From contig CAJQQE010000015.1 of the NCBI GenBank assembly GCA_905480395.1, positions 58,341-122,340 of the forward strand: 64,000 nt of DNA, given 5' to 3'. The notes under the pieces were generated by a model. The model had not been told where the DNA came from. It saw only the letters and a list, made by a program, of their open reading frames with translations, and searched no databases. This stretch comes from an uncultured Phycisphaerales bacterium. Its GTDB lineage: Bacteria > Planctomycetota > Phycisphaerae > Phycisphaerales > SM1A02. A program made the translations under genes and the position numbers. Shown here one piece after another: positions 55,618 to 63,935 of the stretch (the first letter of the stretch is position 1; each line of letters starts with the position of its first letter).

Positions 55618-57324
55618 ATGGGACTGAATGGAGCCCTCCAAATTGGCCGATCGGCGATGTTGTCCAGCCAGGCAGCAATCAGCGTCGCTGGCAACAACAT
55701 GGCGAACGCCGCGACGCCGGGGTACCACCGGCAGATCGCTGGTCTGGCTCCAAATCGGTCAAGCCCGATCGGTCGCAACCAGTTCGTGGGAACCGGGGTC
55801 GGATTGGCGACGATCAACCGCGCCATTGATTCGGCGTTGCAGTCCAGATTGCGTGACGCGATCAGTGATCAGCACTCGGCGATGATCGACGAGCGGTTTC
55901 TTTCTTCGATCGAGAGCATCCAGAACGAACTCACCGACAACGATCTTTCTTCGAAGCTCTCGGCGTTCTTCAACGCGTTCAGCGAACTGGCGAACAACCC
56001 GCTCGACAACGCGGTGCGAACCGTGGTCGTCCAGCAGGGGGTCAGTCTCGCCGATCACATCAATCTTCTCCGCGACCAATACGGCACGCTGCGCGAAGAA
56101 GCGGATCGGGCGCTCTCGGTGTCGGTGGAACGCGCGGACGGTCTGCTCAACGAGATTGCAGCGCTCAACACCCAGATCTCGTTGGCCGAGGGTGCGGCCG
56201 GAAGCGCCAGCGGCGGCGCGAACAGTCTTCGGGATCGGCGTGATCAGTTGATCAGCGAATTGTCGATCTACATCGAGGTCGATACGGTCGAACAAGCAAA
56301 TGGAAGTATCGACATCCTCGTCGGTTCGATCCCGGTGGTCCTTGCCGGCGAGAGCCGCGGGATCACGATGCGGACTCAGAACGGAACGAATGGCAGCGAG
56401 GTTTCCATTCGAGTTCGGGAGGACGGCACGACCCTCGACATCCGCTCGGGGTCCATCGGAGCCCTTCAGCAGCAGCGGGAGGAAACGATCCTGCCGGCAA
56501 TGGAGACGATCGACGAGTTTGCATCGCAACTCGCATTTCAGGTGAATGCCGTCCATTCTCAAGGCCAAGGAATTCACCATCGGACCGAAGCGGTCGGCTC
56601 CGTCACCGGCATCGACGCCACGGAGTCACTCAATGCCGACGCCTCTGGCGTCCCGTGGGAGATTCGCAACGGCGTCTTCGAATTGCACGTGGTGAATTCT
56701 TCGACGGGACTGCGAGACACCTACCAGGTCGCGGTTGATCCCGAGAACATGAGCCTGCAGGATCTCGTTGATCGCATCAACGTCGAACTCGGCGTGACCG
56801 ACGCAACGGCTTCGATTGGTCCATCCGGTGAGTTTCGAATCACCGCCGACGCCGGGCATGAAATCGCATTCTCCGATGATTCCTCGGGCGCTCTGGCCGC
56901 GTTGGGGGTGAATGGATTCTTTACGGGGTCCAATGCTGCGGAGATCAGGGTGGATCAGGCCTTGCTCGACGATCCATCCCTGCTGGCCACCTCCTCCGAT
57001 TTTACATCGGGCGGGAACGCTGTCGCCTTACAGATCGTCGGTCTCGAAGATTCAGGCCTCGCGGATTTTGATGGACGAAGCCTCCGCGAACAGTGGCAGA
57101 CATCGGTCAATAGCCTCGCGGTTCGTACCGGCGCCGCCCGAACCAAACTCGAATCGAGTTATCTGGTCCGGGAGAGTTTGGAAGCTCAGAACCAGGCGGT
57201 GAGTGGAGTCAGCATCGACGAGGAAGCCATCGACCTCATGACGCTGCAACGACAGTTCCAGGCCGCCGCAAGGTTTATCTCGGTCATCGACGAAACGATG
57301 CAGGTCCTCCTCAGTATTGCCTGA
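55618..57324 (+). CDS. flgK: Flagellar hook-associated protein 1, FlgK
   Basis: 568 aa, usual length for the family. Canonical N-terminus ('GRSAMLSSQAAISVAGNNMANAATPGYHRQI') and C-terminus ('GVSIDEEAIDLMTLQRQFQAAARFISVIDETMQVLL'). It forms the first hook-filament junction. The middle contains a FlgK/flagellin IN-like segment ('LQDLVDRINVELGVTDATASIG', then 'FRITADAGHEIAF'). AGGAG precedes the ATG. Confidence 0.97.
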   Translation: MGLNGALQIGRSAMLSSQAAISVAGNNMANAATPGYHRQIAGLAPNRSSPIGRNQFVGTGVGLATINRAIDSALQSRLRDAISDQHSAMIDERFLSSIESIQNELTDNDLSSKLSAFFNAFSELANNPLDNAVRTVVVQQGVSLADHINLLRDQYGTLREEADRALSVSVERADGLLNEIAALNTQISLAEGAAGSASGGANSLRDRRDQLISELSIYIEVDTVEQANGSIDILVGSIPVVLAGESRGITMRTQNGTNGSEVSIRVREDGTTLDIRSGSIGALQQQREETILPAMETIDEFASQLAFQVNAVHSQGQGIHHRTEAVGSVTGIDATESLNADASGVPWEIRNGVFELHVVNSSTGLRDTYQVAVDPENMSLQDLVDRINVELGVTDATASIGPSGEFRITADAGHEIAFSDDSSGALAALGVNGFFTGSNAAEIRVDQALLDDPSLLATSSDFTSGGNAVALQIVGLEDSGLADFDGRSLREQWQTSVNSLAVRTGAARTKLESSYLVRESLEAQNQAVSGVSIDEEAIDLMTLQRQFQAAARFISVIDETMQVLLSIA

Positions 57325-57343
57325 GCACGCGGAGCATGATTCC

Positions 57344-59332
57344 ATGAGCAGCATCTCATCCGTACTAGGTCGAATGCCCAACCTGCTTTCCTCGCAGACG
57401 GTGCTGAGTTCGATCAATCGAAGCAACAGTCAACTCCTCGAATTGCAGATCAAGTTGTCCTCCGGGCGAGAGATCAACCGCCCGAGTGAAAACCCGGTCT
57501 TCGCAAGCACCATCAGCGTGCTTGATGATCTTTTGGAACGTCGTGATCAGCGAGTTCGGAATTTCTCCGAGGCTTCTTCATTGCTCGGTTCGGTTGATTC
57601 TGCGATGGCCGAAATGAGTGATCTACTGCTCCAAGCCAAGGGCATCGGCTTGTCGCAGGTCGGCGTCGGCAGCGATGCCGAAACTCGCCGCAATCAAGCC
57701 CTGGTGATCGATTCGATCCTTGACGGCCTGCAGTCGTTGGGGAATCGTGAGCATCGGGGGATGTTCCTCTTCGCAGGTTCGGCGGTCGGCACGCAGCCCT
57801 TCAGCGGACACTTGGGAGGAATCCAGTACACCGGCTCTGGTGACGGGATGATCACAGATCTGGGGCTCGGATCCTCGACGCCGGTCACGCTGGCGGGTGA
57901 CCGGGTGTTTGGTGCGTTGAGCGCTCGAATCGAAGGCGATCGGGATCTCGACCCGGACGCGACCGCCAGCACGTTACTCTCGAATCTCGACGGGGCGCGG
58001 GGGTTGGGCGTTCGTCCGGGGCCCATCTCCGTCATGGTGAATTCGGTTCCGGTCGAGGTTGATCTGAGCGGAGCGATCACGGTTGAAGATGTTCGAAGTA
58101 CGCTCGAAGCGGCGATTCAGACCCTCGACCCCGCCGCCACGATCGATCTGGATCCAGATTCGGGGGATCGGTTCCGAGTAACCGGATCGCCGGGGACGTC
58201 GATCAGCATTGCAGACCCCGAAGAAAGCACAACCGCGGCCGACCTCGGGCTGGCGGGCATTTTTCTCGGTGGAACACCGACGCTCGGTGAAGATCTACAA
58301 CCGCGTCTGACTTGGAACACCGACATCAGCGCCCTCGACGGCGTGACGGTTCCACTGGGAACCATCCGGCTCGAGAATGGGGGACAGGTTCGAGAACTGG
58401 ATCTCGCCAGCGTGACGTCGCTGGCAGATCTCCGGAATCAGGTTGAACTGCTCGACATCGGCGTTCGGGTCGAACTCGGCGAGTCGGGCGATCGAATCTC
58501 TTTCAAGAACGAGCTCTCCGGCGGATCGCTTGCGATCTCCGAGGTCGCGGGCGGGGTCACCGCGACGCAACTTGGAATCCGAAGTTTCACCGGAAGCACT
58601 CGGCTCGACGACTTCAACGACGGGCGGGGGGTCGGAATCGTCAGTGGTTCGATCGATCCAGTGACCGGGGCCGCGGATCCCTCGGGAGACATCGACTTCT
58701 CGGTGGGCCTGCATGACGGACGGTCCTTCGAGGTCGATTTGATCGGCGCAGAGTCTGTTCAGGATGTTCTGAACGCCATCAAGGCGGCGGCCGAGGCTGC
58801 CGGGATCTTGATCCCGAGTGAATTCGATGCGGGACTGGCATCGGACGGAAATGGCTTTGAGTTGCGCGATCTCACCGTCGGTGCCGCCGAGCTTCAGGTC
58901 ACCGCCCAGAACGGCAGCGCCGCGGCCCGCGACCTGGGCATCCTCGGATCGAGTAACGGCGCAACTCTTGCAGGCGAAGATCGCGCGATGGTTGCGGTAG
59001 AAGGAGTCTTTGGGCATCTCAAGGCACTTCGTGATGCCCTCATGGCGGATGACGGGGCTGGCATCGCCTTTGCAACTCAGAGACTGGAAGCGGACATCGC
59101 TCGAACAATCGAGGCCAGAGCCGAGGTCGGCGTCAGGGCACGACGCGTTCAAGACGCGGTTAGCCGGGAAGAGGATCTTCGGATCCAGGACCTCAGTCTG
59201 AAGTCGAACCTGCAGGATCTCGATTTCACCGATGCCGCCATTCGATTCTCGCAACTGCAGCAGCAGTTGCAGGCCGGGCTCACCACCGCTGGCCAGATCA
59301 CGAGCCTTACGTTGCTGGATTTCCTCCGGTAG
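57344..59332 (+). CDS. flgL: Flagellar hook-associated protein 3, FlgL, with expanded central region
   Basis: 662 aa from ATG 57344 (GGAG 9 bases upstream; the TTG at 57317 lies in the flgK end). Flagellin-like N-terminus ('LQIKLSSGREINRPSENPVFASTISVLDDLL') and C-terminus ('LSLKSNLQDLDFTDAAIRFSQLQQQLQAG'). Typical FlgL is 300-500 aa; the extra length is at least three tandem segments with the flagellin IN signature at about residues 245, 360 and 470 ('TVEDVRSTLEAAIQTL', 'SLADLRNQVELLDIG', 'SVQDVLNAIKAAAEAAGI'). They should project from the junction surface. Confidence 0.92.
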   Translation: MSSISSVLGRMPNLLSSQTVLSSINRSNSQLLELQIKLSSGREINRPSENPVFASTISVLDDLLERRDQRVRNFSEASSLLGSVDSAMAEMSDLLLQAKGIGLSQVGVGSDAETRRNQALVIDSILDGLQSLGNREHRGMFLFAGSAVGTQPFSGHLGGIQYTGSGDGMITDLGLGSSTPVTLAGDRVFGALSARIEGDRDLDPDATASTLLSNLDGARGLGVRPGPISVMVNSVPVEVDLSGAITVEDVRSTLEAAIQTLDPAATIDLDPDSGDRFRVTGSPGTSISIADPEESTTAADLGLAGIFLGGTPTLGEDLQPRLTWNTDISALDGVTVPLGTIRLENGGQVRELDLASVTSLADLRNQVELLDIGVRVELGESGDRISFKNELSGGSLAISEVAGGVTATQLGIRSFTGSTRLDDFNDGRGVGIVSGSIDPVTGAADPSGDIDFSVGLHDGRSFEVDLIGAESVQDVLNAIKAAAEAAGILIPSEFDAGLASDGNGFELRDLTVGAAELQVTAQNGSAAARDLGILGSSNGATLAGEDRAMVAVEGVFGHLKALRDALMADDGAGIAFATQRLEADIARTIEARAEVGVRARRVQDAVSREEDLRIQDLSLKSNLQDLDFTDAAIRFSQLQQQLQAGLTTAGQITSLTLLDFLR

Positions 59333-59469
59333 CGACACGAACGAGACGCCAGTCGGCGTCAAACCGAGCTCTCCTCCACCGACTGGGAGGGTTCGAGGAC
59401 AGGAAGTCCACGCCGGACGGATCCGGCGGGAACCAAGGATTGGAGGTCGGCATTTCAGGAGCCCTCGAT

Positions 59470-59916
59470 ATGCAACTCGAGACGACTCGTTTTGGAAACG
59501 TCGAAATCGACGACAACCGTGTGATCACCTTCCCATCCGGCATGCTCGGTTTTTCGAGCTACACGAAATTCGTGCTGCTGCAACCGGACGAGCAGGGGGT
59601 CTTCTTTTGGCTGCAATCGACCGAGACGCCCGACCTGGCCTTCGTGGTCACGGACCCGGCGCTTTGGATCCCCGATTACAAGGCCAACATCCGCCGCGAG
59701 CAGATGGAAGATCTGGGAATGACCGAAATCGGTGATGCCCAGGTTCTGGTGGTCGTCAACAAACGCGAAGACGTGTTGAGCGCCAACCTTCAAGGACCGC
59801 TGGTGGTCAATGTGAGCGGACGCGCCGGCATGCAGTTGGTGCTCGCGGACAAGAAGTGGAGTACGCGGTACGAGCTGCTGCGAGTCGCCGAGGCCAAGGC
59901 CGCGATCTCCGCTTGA
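59470..59916 (+). CDS. fliW: Flagellar assembly factor FliW
   Basis: 148 aa from ATG 59470 with AGGAG upstream. Motifs 'ITFPSGMLGFSSYTKFVLL', 'FFWLQSTETPDLAFVVTDP', and 'VLSANLQGPLVVN'. FliW binds flagellin and CsrA; when flagellin is exported, FliW is freed and relieves or imposes CsrA repression. Here it precedes csrA by 116 bases and two flagellin genes. It is 137 bases after flgL. Confidence 0.95.
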   Translation: MQLETTRFGNVEIDDNRVITFPSGMLGFSSYTKFVLLQPDEQGVFFWLQSTETPDLAFVVTDPALWIPDYKANIRREQMEDLGMTEIGDAQVLVVVNKREDVLSANLQGPLVVNVSGRAGMQLVLADKKWSTRYELLRVAEAKAAISA

Positions 59917-59985
59917 TGGTGTGAAACAGACGGGTGAGGCCGCCGGGCGTTGGCCCAAAAGCGGGCCCCACGAGTTCGAGACCCG

Positions 59986-60022
59986 GTCCCACGGAGTGGG
60001 ACACGACGGGTATCCATGGAAG
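59986..60022 (+). promoter_or_regulatory. CsrA-type autoregulatory leader of csrA
   Basis: A perfect hairpin (GTCCCAC at 59986-59992, GTGGGAC at 59996-60002) presents GGA alone in its loop. Sixteen bases further on, CATGGAAG at 60015-60022 matches the CsrA consensus CANGGANG exactly and overlaps the AAGGA ribosome site of csrA. The arrangement predicts that CsrA represses its own translation. Confidence 0.6.
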
Positions 60023-60032
60023 GATTCAGAAC

Positions 60033-60335
60033 ATGCTGGTGCTCTCTCGACAGCGTGATGAAACGATCATGATCGGTGACGACGTCGAATTGACGATCGT
60101 CGACATCCGAGGGGACAAGGTGCGCATCGGCATCTCCGCCCCCTCCAGCGTCTCGGTCCACCGCAAGGAGGTCTACGAGGCGATTCGTACGGAAAATGAG
60201 CAGGCTGCCGCGATTCGCGGCGGCTTGGAGGTATTTCACTCCGGGGCGTTCCCGCGAGTGAATCAAGGCGGGACCGTTCCGCCTTCGGCCACGCGACTTG
60301 TCGCAGGGACCGACATCCGGCGGGTGACCGCCTGA
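60033..60335 (+). CDS. csrA: Carbon storage regulator CsrA with C-terminal extension
   Basis: 100 aa from ATG 60033. Residues 1-56 are canonical CsrA (MLVLSRQRDETIMIGDDV, 'KVRIGISAP', 'VSVHRKEVYEAI' with the RNA-contacting Arg). It binds GGA in leader hairpins as a dimer and blocks ribosome access. The last 40 residues (EQAAAIRGGLEVFHSGAFP onward) extend beyond the usual 60-75 aa. FliW in Bacillus and related bacteria contacts the CsrA C-terminal region, so the extension may serve that interaction. Gene order is fliW-csrA-fliC1-fliC2. Confidence 0.95.
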   Translation: MLVLSRQRDETIMIGDDVELTIVDIRGDKVRIGISAPSSVSVHRKEVYEAIRTENEQAAAIRGGLEVFHSGAFPRVNQGGTVPPSATRLVAGTDIRRVTA

Positions 60336-60380
60336 AGCACGACCGAATCGACCGCGGACAGGGACATGCACCGGGTTGTT

Positions 60381-60411
60381 TTCGGAAGGATTCAAGCCGA
60401 ATTCACGGAGG
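60381..60411 (+). promoter_or_regulatory. Dual CsrA-site leader of flagellin 1
   Basis: TTCGG at 60381-60385 pairs with CCGAA at 60397-60401; the loop carries AGGAT, the core of the CsrA high-affinity sequence. Immediately after it CACGGAGG at 60404-60411 is an exact CANGGANG match and is at the same time the Shine-Dalgarno sequence, 6 bases before the ATG. This copies the two-site design known for Bacillus hag. Confidence 0.6.
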
Positions 60412-60417
60412 ATCATC

Positions 60418-61902
60418 ATGGCTCGGATCAATACCAACGTTTCTTCTCTCATCGCTCGAAACAACCTCGGGCGAACCAATGAGAATCTCTCGGTTCGTCT
60501 GCAGCGGCTCTCGACGGGACTTCGGATCAACCGAGGTGCCGACGATCCCGCGGGGCTCATCGTCTCGGAACGACTTCGTTCCGAGATGAAGGGCATTGAT
60601 CAAGCGATCGACAATTCGGAACGAGCAAGTTCCGTGATCGCGACGACGGAGGGCTATCTCGCCGAGGTGGCGGACCTTCTTAACTCGATCAAGAGTCTGG
60701 TCGTGCAGGCCGCCAATACCGGCGGCGTGAGCGACGAGGAGATCGAGGCGAATCAGCTGGAAATCGACTCCGCCATCGGATCGATCACCAGAATCTCCAA
60801 TACTGCCAGCTTCGCGGGCCTTCAGTTGCTCAACGGAAACCTGGACTACACCACCAGCGGTGTGGACTCGACGGACATCGCCGGCGTTCAGGTCAATGGT
60901 GCCCAGTTCGGAACCAATGAGAGCATCAATGTCGGCATCGAAATCGTCGATCCAGCAGAGACCGCATCACTCTTCCTCTCGGGAAACGCGGCTGGCGTCG
61001 ATCCGGGGACCATTCAGGAAAATGTGACGGTTGAGATTGCGGGCAATCTGGGTGTCCAGTCGATTTCCTTCGTGTCCGGCACCGCGATGTCCGCCATCGC
61101 CGCCGCCGTCAACACGCTCAAGGATACGACTGGCGTGAGTGCGACCATGGTGGATCCACTCGATCAGACGGCCGGGCTCGTGTTCAATTCCACGGATTTC
61201 GGTTCGAATGAATTCGTTTCCGTGTCCAAGCTCGGTGCGGGCGGTGGCGACTTCAATACCCTCGATGCCGCGGGTGGTTCGACTTCAACGCGAGACGAAG
61301 GTCTCGATGTCACCGCCGTGGTGAATGGCGTGCTGGCCGTCGGCGATGGTCAAAGCATCTCTTTGAACACGCCGGCATTGACCATGGAAATGGACCTGAC
61401 CCAGGCATTTGCGACCGGGGTGGCTGGAACGCAGAGTCAATTCTCGATCACCGGTGGGGGCGCCCAGTTCCAACTCGGCCCCAATATCTCCGCGACGCAG
61501 AGCATTGGTGTCGGGGTGCAGTCGATCTCCTCGACTCGAATCGGTGGTTCGACCATCGAGGGTGTTCGGTACTTCCTCGACAGCATCGTCGGGGGCAAGG
61601 ATAACTCGCTGGGCTCGGGTAACTTCAGTGCGGCGAGTGATATTCTGGAGAGTGCCATCACCGAAGTCTCGGTTCTTCGGGGACGTCTTGGTGCGTTCGA
61701 GCGGAATACGCTCCAGACTAATGTGAGAAGTCTTCAGATCGGTCTGGAGAACATCACGGCGGCCGAATCGAAGATCCGCGATACCGACTTCGCGGACGAG
61801 ACTGCCAAACTCACGAGGGCGCAGATTCTCACCCAGGCCGGTACCTCGGTCTTGGCGACGGCGAATGCCTCGGCTCAGAATGTGCTCGCGCTCCTCCAGT
61901 AA
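60418..61902 (+). CDS. fliC: Flagellin 1
   Basis: 494 aa from ATG 60418. Conserved N-terminal D0/D1 ('ARINTNVSSLIARNNLGR', 'LSTGLRINRGADDPAGLIVSERL') and C-terminal D1/D0 ('RDTDFADETAKLTRAQILTQAGTSVLATANASAQNVLALLQ'). The central variable domain contains a flagellin IN segment ('SAIAAAVNTLKDTTGVSATM', then 'FGSNEFVSVSKLG'). It starts 82 bases after csrA and ends before a strong terminator. Confidence 0.97.
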   Translation: MARINTNVSSLIARNNLGRTNENLSVRLQRLSTGLRINRGADDPAGLIVSERLRSEMKGIDQAIDNSERASSVIATTEGYLAEVADLLNSIKSLVVQAANTGGVSDEEIEANQLEIDSAIGSITRISNTASFAGLQLLNGNLDYTTSGVDSTDIAGVQVNGAQFGTNESINVGIEIVDPAETASLFLSGNAAGVDPGTIQENVTVEIAGNLGVQSISFVSGTAMSAIAAAVNTLKDTTGVSATMVDPLDQTAGLVFNSTDFGSNEFVSVSKLGAGGGDFNTLDAAGGSTSTRDEGLDVTAVVNGVLAVGDGQSISLNTPALTMEMDLTQAFATGVAGTQSQFSITGGGAQFQLGPNISATQSIGVGVQSISSTRIGGSTIEGVRYFLDSIVGGKDNSLGSGNFSAASDILESAITEVSVLRGRLGAFERNTLQTNVRSLQIGLENITAAESKIRDTDFADETAKLTRAQILTQAGTSVLATANASAQNVLALLQ

Positions 61903-61942
61903 AGAGGATGACGGCCACGCGTTAGACAGAGATTCACGATCA

Positions 61943-61969
61943 CGCCCCCCTCCTCGGAGGGGGGCGTTT
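61943..61969 (+). terminator. Rho-independent terminator after flagellin 1
   Basis: Perfect 11-bp stem (CGCCCCCCTCC at 61943-61953, GGAGGGGGGCG at 61956-61966) followed by TTTCTT. It separates the fliW-csrA-fliC1 transcript from flagellin 2. Confidence 0.92.
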
Positions 61970-62355
61970 CTTGCGCGAATGCGGAGAGAGATTCCCAAAC
62001 GTGGGTAAGCGGGCGAAAAACGGTCGAAAATTGCGCACGTCCAAGTATTGACGAAAGAAAAGCCAGCGATTTTCGCGCTCTTCCTGATCTGATTGTGGAT
62101 TCGTACACGCTTCGGTTCGATGATTTCCCTGCAGCCACGTTCCATGCGGACGAAGGCGGCATGGAGCGGAGGCCGGAGGCCGCCGGGCAACACAACACAG
62201 TCGGATGCGGAGGATCCGCCCCGATGACTGGTCCCCCCGCATGTTGCGGGGGCGTCACTGGATCAGCCAAGGACGCCATACGGCCAGTTAAATCGCGGGT
62301 GGTTCGAGCAACCCAGAATTCATCGCTCGAGCCTGTTCACGGAGGACACCACATC
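61970..62355 (+). promoter_or_regulatory. Long flagellin 2 leader with several CsrA-type elements
   Basis: No gene is credible in these 386 bases. In order: hairpin GGCGGC/GCCGCC (62155-62160 with 62179-62184) whose 18-base loop has three GGA; hairpin GCGG/CCGC with loop AGGAT (62207-62219); hairpin CCCCCGC/GCGGGGG (62234-62240 with 62246-62252), no T-run; CAAGGACG, exact CANGGANG, at 62268-62275; CACGGAGG, exact CANGGANG on the ribosome site, at 62338-62345. A promoter must lie between 61970 and about 62150 if the terminator works. The only -24/-12-like string (GGGGGCG, TTTC, TTGC) overlaps the terminator and is weak; TTGACG at 62047 lacks a -10. Confidence 0.6.
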
Positions 62356-63873
62356 ATGAGTCGCATCAACCAAAACATTTCCAGCATGGTCGCTCAGCGA
62401 ACCCTTGGTTCGCAGAACATGGGCCTCAATAAGAGCCTTGAGCGGCTCTCCACCGGTCTTCGGATCAATCGTGGTTCGGACGATCCGGCCGGCCTGATCG
62501 CCAGCGAGAACCTTCGTAGTGAGAAGGCCGCCATCAACGCCGCCATCAATAATGCCGAACGAGCCGAACAGGTCGTCAACGTTGCCGAAGGTGGCCTTCA
62601 GGAGGTCTCGAACCTTCTGATCGAACTGCAATCGCTCGTGTCATCGACCGCCAACGAAGCCGGCGTTTCCTCAGAAGAAAAGTCTGCGAACCAGCTGCAG
62701 ATCGATTCGATCCTGCAGACCATCGACCGAATTGCCAACGCCACGGCGTTCCAGGGCGAAAAGTTGCTCAACGGCAACTTTGACTACTCGACTGAGAGCA
62801 TCAATTCCGCTGAATTGACCGATGTCACCATCAACGCAGCCAAGCTCGCTGATGACGGTACCGCCATGTCGGTCGACGTCACCGTCGTCGATGCGGCCAC
62901 CACTGGTGCGGTCGCCATCGAGACCTCGGGCGGCGTCTTCAATGCCGGCGATTCAAATGGTGACGGTTCTGGAACTCAGTTTGCCTCGTACACCATCGAG
63001 ATCACCGGTGCCAAGGGAAGCCAACAGTTCACGTTCGCCGATGAGACGTCTGCCAGCGACATCGAGTCGGCCGTCAACTCGTTTGCCGACCAGCTTGGCG
63101 TGACGGCGAGCCTGAGTGGCGCGTACATTCGGGTCGATGCTCAGGAATTCGGTTCCGAGTCGTTCGTTCGAGTCAAGGAACTCAACGACGGCACGACTGA
63201 TGACAGTAACCCTTCGGCCGGCTTCATCGGCGAAGCAATCGACGGCCCCGGCATCTTCGCCGGTACCGAAGACACCGGATCGATCTGGGGTTCCGACGCG
63301 ACCGTTCTCATCAACGGTACCCAGGCCACTACGAACGGCCTGACCGCTCGCGTCTCGAGCGCTGGCTTCGACGTTTCGATCACCATCGGTGACGCCGCGA
63401 ACACTGACGGCGGAAACTCGTCGTTCAGCATCACCGGCGGCGGTGCAAACTTCAACCTCGCTCCCACCGTGGATCTCGCCGGTAAGGTCTCGCTCGGTAT
63501 CGAGACCGTCACCACCGGCAACCTTGGTTCGGGCGACAGCGGATTCCTCTCCGACCTCAAGTCGGGTGGTATCAGCAACGTTCAGAACGGTGACCTCTCG
63601 AAGGCTCAGTCGGTCATCGACGACGCCATCAAGCAGGTCTCCAGCCTCCGTGGCCGACTCGGTGCATTCCAGAAGAACACCGTTGGTTCGACCATCAGCT
63701 CACTCGGTATCGCCCTTGAGAACACTGCGGCGGCCGAAAGCCAGATCCGTGACACCGACTTCGCGGCCGAAACCGCGTCGCTCACTCGCGGGCAGATCCT
63801 CCAGCAGGCTGCCATCCAGTCGCTGGCCCTGGCCAACTCGAGCCCGCAGGCCGTGCTCTCGCTCCTCGGCTGA
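62356..63873 (+). CDS. fliC: Flagellin 2
   Basis: 505 aa from ATG 62356; the frame is open to 62095 but lacks a ribosome site there. N-terminus 'SRINQNISSMVAQRTLGSQN' and 'LSTGLRINRGSDDPAGLIASENL', C-terminus 'RDTDFAAETASLTRGQILQQAAIQSLALANSSPQAVLSLLG'. The variable domain has an IN-type segment ('ASDIESAVNSFADQLGVTASL', 'FGSESFVRVKEL') and a probable calcium-like loop (DSNGDGSG). It resembles flagellin 1 in the conserved ends and differs in the middle. It uses mostly C-ending codons, suggesting high expression. Confidence 0.97.
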   Translation: MSRINQNISSMVAQRTLGSQNMGLNKSLERLSTGLRINRGSDDPAGLIASENLRSEKAAINAAINNAERAEQVVNVAEGGLQEVSNLLIELQSLVSSTANEAGVSSEEKSANQLQIDSILQTIDRIANATAFQGEKLLNGNFDYSTESINSAELTDVTINAAKLADDGTAMSVDVTVVDAATTGAVAIETSGGVFNAGDSNGDGSGTQFASYTIEITGAKGSQQFTFADETSASDIESAVNSFADQLGVTASLSGAYIRVDAQEFGSESFVRVKELNDGTTDDSNPSAGFIGEAIDGPGIFAGTEDTGSIWGSDATVLINGTQATTNGLTARVSSAGFDVSITIGDAANTDGGNSSFSITGGGANFNLAPTVDLAGKVSLGIETVTTGNLGSGDSGFLSDLKSGGISNVQNGDLSKAQSVIDDAIKQVSSLRGRLGAFQKNTVGSTISSLGIALENTAAAESQIRDTDFAAETASLTRGQILQQAAIQSLALANSSPQAVLSLLG

Positions 63874-63902
63874 TCGAAGCCGACTCAATTGGAATCCACC
63901 AG

Positions 63903-63935
63903 CCGGCGGTCCCCACTTCGGGGGCCGCCGGTTTT
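63903..63935 (+). terminator. Rho-independent terminator after flagellin 2
   Basis: Stem of 12 pairs (from CCGGCGG at 63903 to CCGCCGG ending at 63931, inner CCCC/GGGG, loop ACTTC) followed by TTTTCTTT, 30 bases after the stop. The remaining 65 bases to the window end show no feature. Confidence 0.92.

Noticed and set aside
62234..62252. CCCCCGC/GCGGGGG hairpin in the flagellin 2 leader as a terminator
   Set aside because: No T-run follows; it is more likely a structural element of the leader.
62095..62355. In-frame extension of flagellin 2 upstream of 62356
   Set aside because: No ribosome site at the upstream start, the sequence is full of hairpins, and flagellin homology begins at 62356 after GGAGG.
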